Source of the DNA: Deinococcus marmoris DSM 12784
GTDB lineage: Bacteria; Deinococcota; Deinococci; Deinococcales; Deinococcaceae
NCBI RefSeq assembly: GCF_000701405.1
Contig: NZ_JNIV01000068.1
Coordinates: 1 to 24,757 of the forward strand
DNA length: 24,757 bases
Reading direction: 5' to 3'
Positions 18,835 to 24,757 of this stretch are shown here, piece after piece. Position 1 is the first letter of the stretch. Every line of letters starts with the position of its first letter. Below the pieces are notes generated by a model. That model had not been told where the DNA came from. It made no database searches and worked only from the letters and a program-made list of their open reading frames with translations. Made by a program: the position numbers and the translations under genes.

Positions 18835-20049
18835 CTACTTCTCCGCCCTGACTTCCAGATTTTTCGGCACGGTCAATTCCTGCGGCACCGCGCCCGCCAC
18901 ACCCCGGTAAGCCGCACTCGTCATCCAGTACCGCTCCAGCCAGCGCTTGAGCAGCGTGGCAGTGGGAATGGCGATGATCGCCCCCACCGGCCCGGCCAGC
19001 GCCAGCCCCACCAGCAGCGCAATGAGGATGGCGGCGGGGCTGAGACTGACCACCCGGCCCATGATGAGCGGCCCCAGCACGTTGCCCTGCAACTGGTTGA
19101 TGATGAAAAACAGCGCGGTGACCAGCCCGATGGTCAGCCCGCCCTGTGGAATGGCCTGCAACATGGCAACCACGGCGGCCAGCACGATGCCGATGTACGG
19201 CACCAGACTCAGCAGGCCGCTCAGGGCACCCAGCGCCAGCGCGTTCGGCACTTGCAGGGCCAGCAGACCCAGCGTGGAGAGAACTGCGCCCGTCAGCATC
19301 AGCAGCAACTGGCCGCGCAGGAAGCCGCCGAAACTCTGGCTCACGTCCTCCGAGAGCCGCAGCACCGTGGGCTGCGAGGCGCGCGGAAAGACGCGCAGCA
19401 GGCTAGGGCCTACCCGCCCGTAATCCAGCATGAAATAGGCCGCCAGTGTCACGATAAAGCCCAGTTGTCCCAGCCAGCCCACCAGATTGGACAGCGTGTT
19501 CAGCACGTTGGGGCCGGAATTGAGCAGCCGCTCCAGCAATGGCCCGCTGTTCTGGGTGATGTTGGTGGTCTGCTCGTCGATGTAGTTGCTGACGCTGTTC
19601 TTGAGACCCTGCACGCCGGGAATGGTGTCCAGCCGGTCCAGCAGGTTAAACAGCGCAATCTTGAGGTTGATGGCAATGACTGGAATCCCGGCGATCAGCC
19701 CCGTCACCTGCTGGCTGAGGGTCACGATCAGCAGCGTCGTCAGGCCCAGCGCCACCAGAATCAGCAGCAGCACGCCGATCATGCGCCCGACGCGGCGGCG
19801 TTCCAGCCATTCCAGAATCGGGTTGACTAAAAAGGCCAGTCCGTAAGCGGTCAGCACGGTCAGAATCACGCTGGCGAGCAATTGACTGCCCCACAGCAGC
19901 GCCCGCACGGCCACCACGATCAGGGCGGTGTACACGATCAGCCGCACCAGCGGCACGGCCCACAGCCGCCCGATCAGGTCCCGCACGTCGCGCGCCGCCC
20001 GCCAGTCGCGTACAGGCGCGCGTGGGCCGGAAGGGGGCGGCTGGGTCAT
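18835..20049 (-). CDS. AI-2E-family (PurR-regulated permease type) membrane protein
   Basis: A 404-residue integral membrane protein with about eight hydrophobic helices in the family's usual layout: two near residues 30-80, one near 90-110, a soluble stretch (about 120-200), then a cluster from about 205 to 370. Signature segments include PLLERLLNSGPNVL, LAAYFMLDYGR, FGGFLRGQLLLML, LSLVPYIGIVLAAVVAML and the conserved GNVLGPLIMGRVVSLSP near residue 325. Members include the E. coli AI-2 exporter TqsA and Na+/H+ antiporters, so the transported molecule cannot be predicted. ATG 20049 is supported by AGGAAG just upstream; the longer open frame is not. It lies between the TRAP permease and the aminopeptidase, with 70-80 base gaps. 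Confidence 0.9.
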   Translation of the reverse strand: MTQPPPSGPRAPVRDWRAARDVRDLIGRLWAVPLVRLIVYTALIVVAVRALLWGSQLLASVILTVLTAYGLAFLVNPILEWLERRRVGRMIGVLLLILVALGLTTLLIVTLSQQVTGLIAGIPVIAINLKIALFNLLDRLDTIPGVQGLKNSVSNYIDEQTTNITQNSGPLLERLLNSGPNVLNTLSNLVGWLGQLGFIVTLAAYFMLDYGRVGPSLLRVFPRASQPTVLRLSEDVSQSFGGFLRGQLLLMLTGAVLSTLGLLALQVPNALALGALSGLLSLVPYIGIVLAAVVAMLQAIPQGGLTIGLVTALFFIINQLQGNVLGPLIMGRVVSLSPAAILIALLVGLALAGPVGAIIAIPTATLLKRWLERYWMTSAAYRGVAGAVPQELTVPKNLEVRAEK

Positions 20050-20126
20050 GCTTCCTATCCTGCCATTTTGGGACGGCAAAAGTGACGCCCCCGCTGTGCA
20101 AGCCGGGGACGCGCCGAGATTTGAGG

Positions 20127-22310
<2,184 letters not shown>

Positions 22311-22336
22311 TGCTTGCTCATCTCCTTTTCCAAGAT

Positions 22337-22377
22337 GAGGGGGTCAGCCTCCCGGTAAATGTCTGGCTGACCCCCTC
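22337..22377 (-). terminator. 13-bp perfect hairpin between the TAXI protein gene and the TRAP permease gene
   Basis: Arms 22337-22349 (gagggggtcagcc) and 22365-22377 (ggctgaccccctc) are exact inverted repeats with a 15-base loop. On the minus strand no U tract follows, so complete termination is unlikely. It more probably protects or partly terminates the upstream message, giving more binding protein than permease. Confidence 0.7.
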
Positions 22378-22394
22378 TATTCGTTCGAGTGACC

Positions 22395-23375
22395 TTACTT
22401 GACGCTAATGCCCTGTTCCTTGAAGAACTTGACTGCGCCGGGGTGCAGCGGGGCGGGCAGACCCTTGACCGCTTTGGCGTAGCTGAAGTTGGTGCCCAGG
22501 GCCGGATGAATGGCCTTCAGCGCCTTCTCGTCACCGAACGCGGCCTTCATGGCCTTGTAGATGGTGTCCTCGCTCTCGGCGCTGGTGGTGACCAGCGTGG
22601 CCTGCACCGCCACGCCGGGCACGGTGACGTCGATGCCCTTGTAGCTCTTGGCGGGAACGTTGTAGCGCACGTAGAAGGGGTACTTCTTGATCAGGCTGGC
22701 GGCCTGGTTGCCTGCCACCGGCACCAGTTTCACGTCCACGGTCTGGGCGATCTGGGCAATCGCGCTGGCCCCCACGCCCACGGTGTAGAACAGGGCGTCG
22801 GCGCGCTTGTCCTGCATCAGCGAAATTCCCTGCGACGGCGAGACGCGCAGCGCCTGACCCAGATCGTCGAACTTCAGGCCGTAGACTTCCATGACCTGCG
22901 CGGCGGTCTGCTCGGTGCCCGAACCCAGGTCCCCGATCACGACTTTCTTGCCCTTCAGGTCAGCGATGCTGTTGATACCGGCGTCCTTGCGGGCGATCAC
23001 GTGCAGCACCTCGGGGTACAGCACGGCCATGGTGCGGATCTTCTTGTCGGCCTTGCCCTTGAAGGCGTCCAGGCCGGTGCCGGTGTAGGCGTAGAACACC
23101 ACGTCGTTCTGAGCCACGGCGGCGTTCAGCTCGCCCGTGGTCATCGCGTTCATGTTGAACACGCTGCCGCCCGTGGAGCGCGCGTTGGCGCGGATGCCTC
23201 CGCCCGCGTCGTTCATCATCTTGGCCATGCCGGTGGCGACAGGAAAGTAGACGCCCGTGGTGCTGCCGGAGCCGATGGTCAGAAAGGTGGTGCCCTGGGC
23301 GAGCGCTGCGCCCGTGAACAGCGCGGCGGTGCCGAGAACGGCGGCGGTCATGACCTGCTGGGTTCGTTTCTTCAT
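22395..23375 (-). CDS. TAXI-family TRAP solute-binding protein
   Basis: A 326-residue exported binding protein. A signal peptide (residues 1-26, ending ALA) precedes the TAXI pattern LTIGSGSTTGVYFPVATGMAKMMN, then RSTGGSVFNMNAM, IADLKGKKVVIGDLGSGTEQTAAQVM and DALFYTVGVGASAIAQIA. It captures substrate outside the membrane and delivers it to the fused TRAP permease encoded next. The Thermus TAXI protein binds glutamate/glutamine, and others bind organic acids, so the ligand here is open. The ATG at 23375 has GGAGGA six bases upstream; the reading frame extends upstream but has no support. A -10-like TAACAT (23440-23445, minus strand) would give a leader of about 58 bases. Confidence 0.93.
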   Translation of the reverse strand: MKKRTQQVMTAAVLGTAALFTGAALAQGTTFLTIGSGSTTGVYFPVATGMAKMMNDAGGGIRANARSTGGSVFNMNAMTTGELNAAVAQNDVVFYAYTGTGLDAFKGKADKKIRTMAVLYPEVLHVIARKDAGINSIADLKGKKVVIGDLGSGTEQTAAQVMEVYGLKFDDLGQALRVSPSQGISLMQDKRADALFYTVGVGASAIAQIAQTVDVKLVPVAGNQAASLIKKYPFYVRYNVPAKSYKGIDVTVPGVAVQATLVTTSAESEDTIYKAMKAAFGDEKALKAIHPALGTNFSYAKAVKGLPAPLHPGAVKFFKEQGISVK

Positions 23376-23562
23376 TTGAATCCTCCGTGATGACGGTCCT
23401 GAAGACAGATCAGGCCGCATGGAATGTTGAGAATGTCGGATGTTAGCACAGGGTGGAAATTGGACGCGCTTCCATGAAATCCCGTCAGATTCTCCTGGGG
23501 CCGATTCTTCTGTCTGGGACGCGGTGCAAGCGCAGCAAGCGGTCTGCACGCTTCCCCTCGGA

Positions 23563-23568
23563 TAGAGT
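23563..23568 (+). promoter_or_regulatory. -10 element of a probable leaderless promoter for the ABC ATPase
   Basis: TAGAGT is followed by seven bases (tgagttc) and the ATG at 23576. No Shine-Dalgarno sequence is present. Confidence 0.45.
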
Positions 23569-23575
23569 TGAGTTC

Positions 23576-24340
23576 ATGACAGACCTCGCCAAATCCAGCC
23601 CCACAGGTGCGCCGATCATCCAGGCCGAGAATGTCCAGAAAAGCTTTGGCAGCTTTCAGGCTCTGAAGGGCGTCAACCTGAGCGTGCGCGCGGGCGAGGT
23701 GGTGGTCATCATCGGCCCGTCGGGCAGTGGCAAGAGTACGTTTATCCGCACCATCAATGCGCTGGACCCGCACGACGGCGGCAGCATCACCGTGGACGGC
23801 ATTCCGCTGAACGGCAAGGGCAACCTGGACGCCATCCGGCGCGAGGTGGGTATGGTCTTTCAGTCCTTCAACCTGTTTCCGCACCTGACCGTGCTGGAAA
23901 ACATCACGCTGGCCCCCACCCGCGTTCGCAAGACCAGCAAGGCCGACGCCGATGCGCGCGGGCTGGAGCTGCTGCGCCGGGTAGACATCGAGGAACAGGC
24001 CCACAAGTACCCCGCCCAGCTCTCCGGTGGCCAGCAGCAGCGCGTCGCCATTGCCCGCGCCCTGGCGATGGACCCCAAGGTGATGCTGTTCGACGAGCCG
24101 ACTTCGGCCCTGGACCCCGAAATGATCAAGGAAGTGCTGGACGTGATGAAGGATCTGGCGCGCGGCGGCATGACCATGCTGGTGGTCACCCACGAGATGG
24201 GCTTTGCCCGCGAGGTGGCGGACCGCCTGCTGTTCTTCGATCAGGGCAATGTCGTGGAGGACACCACGCCGGACGAGTTCTACAACAACCCACAGCATGA
24301 ACGGGCCAAGCAGTTCCTAGGCAAGATTCTGGGGCACTGA
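23576..24340 (+). CDS. ABC transporter ATP-binding protein, polar amino acid (GlnQ) type
   Basis: A 254-residue ATPase that would power an amino-acid importer at the inner face of the membrane. It has Walker [10 protein letters not shown] (47-55), the Q-loop [20 protein letters not shown] typical of GlnQ/HisP/GltL proteins, the signature [16 protein letters not shown], Walker [16 protein letters not shown] and the H-loop [11 protein letters not shown]. Full length. No permease or binding protein of the same system follows; downstream is a broken gene and an insertion sequence, so the ATPase may be an orphan here or may have lost partners. It diverges from the TAXI gene over a 200-base shared upstream region. 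Substrate is inferred from the family only. Confidence 0.93.
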   Translation: MTDLAKSSPTGAPIIQAENVQKSFGSFQALKGVNLSVRAGEVVVIIGPSGSGKSTFIRTINALDPHDGGSITVDGIPLNGKGNLDAIRREVGMVFQSFNLFPHLTVLENITLAPTRVRKTSKADADARGLELLRRVDIEEQAHKYPAQLSGGQQQRVAIARALAMDPKVMLFDEPTSALDPEMIKEVLDVMKDLARGGMTMLVVTHEMGFAREVADRLLFFDQGNVVEDTTPDEFYNNPQHERAKQFLGKILGH

Positions 24341-24370
24341 GGATCAGTGAGTTTTTCTGGGGATGTAGCG

Positions 24371-24532
24371 ATGGAGAATGCAGATTTAAGATTGATTGAT
24401 CTTTTCGAGGCCGTGATGGAGAGGCCGTATCTCTACACCGTTGGCGGCACCTATCAGAGGCTGTTTAAAGCCCAATTCTTGGGGGATGTCCGTATGTGTC
24501 GCCCGTCATCAAGCGCACAACCTATTCAGTAA
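24371..24532 (+). pseudogene. N-terminal remnant of a host gene, probably cut by the IS5-family element
   Basis: The ATG at 24371 starts a plausible protein (MENADLRLIDLFEAVMERP, then YLYTVGGTYQRLF) for about 32 residues. After about position 24466 the frame continues into sequence of unlike character (low in recognisable protein pattern, ending 24532) that lies beside the IS5-type transposase and is probably element DNA. The region is more AT-rich than the neighbouring genes. I do not recognise the protein. An alternative is a genuine 53-residue protein. It lies 30 bases after the ABC ATPase gene. Confidence 0.45.
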
Positions 24533-24757
24533 AATACAGCTCCCAGCCGCATAAATAAAGCCCTCGGAGATCGGCATACACTCTTCGTAGTCCACTTTCA
24601 ATCGTCTGAAATTCAGCAGCCAGGCAAAAGTTCGTTCCACCACCCAGCGTTTACGGACCACCTTGAACCCCTTGCTGCCTCGACGCGCCATCTCCACAGC
24701 CAACTGGAATTGCTCTTCAGTCGGCGTGTTGGTAGGCAACTGGGCGATCCCGCCGAC
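24466..24757 (-). mobile_element. End of an IS5-family insertion sequence, inner boundary approximate
   Basis: The element contains the transposase end and continues beyond the window. Its left boundary is set between the remnant gene and the transposase stop; terminal repeat and target duplication cannot be verified because the other end is missing. Confidence 0.5.
24509..24757 (-). CDS. IS5-family transposase, C-terminal fragment (5' end outside window)
   Basis: On the minus strand the frame is open from the last base of the window to a stop at 24509, giving the final 82 residues. GFKVVRKRWVVERTFAWL contains the conserved Arg-x3-Glu arrangement of IS5-family DDE transposases, with Glu in VERTFAWL as the third catalytic acid, followed by RRLKVDYE and a helical tail. 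N-terminal catalytic Asp residues are outside the window, so intactness is unknown. It differs from the IS4-type transposase at the left edge, so the two do not form one composite element. Confidence 0.85.
   Translation of the reverse strand, partial: VGGIAQLPTNTPTEEQFQLAVEMARRGSKGFKVVRKRWVVERTFAWLLNFRRLKVDYEECMPISEGFIYAAGSCILLNRLCA

Overview
The window looks like chromosomal DNA of a Deinococcus species. It is GC-rich and encodes a Deinococcus-type phytoene synthase close to a Fur/Mur regulator, a class II fructose-bisphosphate aldolase, a LysN-like aminotransferase and a fused TAXI-type TRAP transporter. Many genes have a -10-like hexamer only 5 to 10 bases before the start codon and no Shine-Dalgarno sequence, as expected of the leaderless mRNAs known from Deinococcus. 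The genus is inferred from these traits, not proven.

Layout. Positions 1-324 are the C-terminal end of an IS4-family transposase, followed by a terminator-like hairpin left without a gene. From 486 to 2719 lie a secreted protein of unknown function and a periplasmic 5'-nucleotidase. From 2801 to 4512 on the minus strand lie crtB and a class I methyltransferase. From 4597 to 6398 is a two-gene membrane cassette (Holin-X-like and DUF3618-like proteins with long disordered tails), then a tandem repeat, a terminator, a Fur-family regulator and an Ig-like lipoprotein. From 8150 to 9939 (minus) are dusA, a small disordered acidic protein and a DoxX-family protein. From 10103 to 13185 (minus) is a tight operon read as aminotransferase, MazG-like, murI, rph. 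Class II fba (plus) diverges from it. From 14410 to 17111 are a secreted unknown, a Nudix-like protein with a broken catalytic box, a queuosine-precursor-type transporter and a secreted C39-like protein. From 17157 to 23375 (minus) are a decayed P-loop kinase, an M29 aminopeptidase, an AI-2E-family permease, a fused TRAP permease and its TAXI binding protein. An amino-acid ABC ATPase diverges at 23576, followed by a short gene apparently cut by an IS5-family element that runs off the right edge.

How the genes fit together. Most are core housekeeping or envelope genes: carotenoid synthesis, wall precursor (D-glutamate), RNA maturation (RNase PH, DusA), glycolysis and nutrient uptake. The TAXI-TRAP system and the divergent ABC ATPase share an intergenic region and may both serve amino-acid uptake. 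Insertion sequences of two different families mark the edges, and gene decay is visible at the right edge and in the P-loop kinase.

No stretch over 300 bases lacks a gene. The longest non-coding gaps (about 160-200 bases) are 325-485, 9940-10102, 14228-14409 and 23376-23575. I saw no tRNA, rRNA, CRISPR array or prophage. I found no clear new multi-gene system; the best leads are the membrane cassette, the leaderless-promoter pattern, the repeat/hairpin region before fur and the deletion-scarred kinase.
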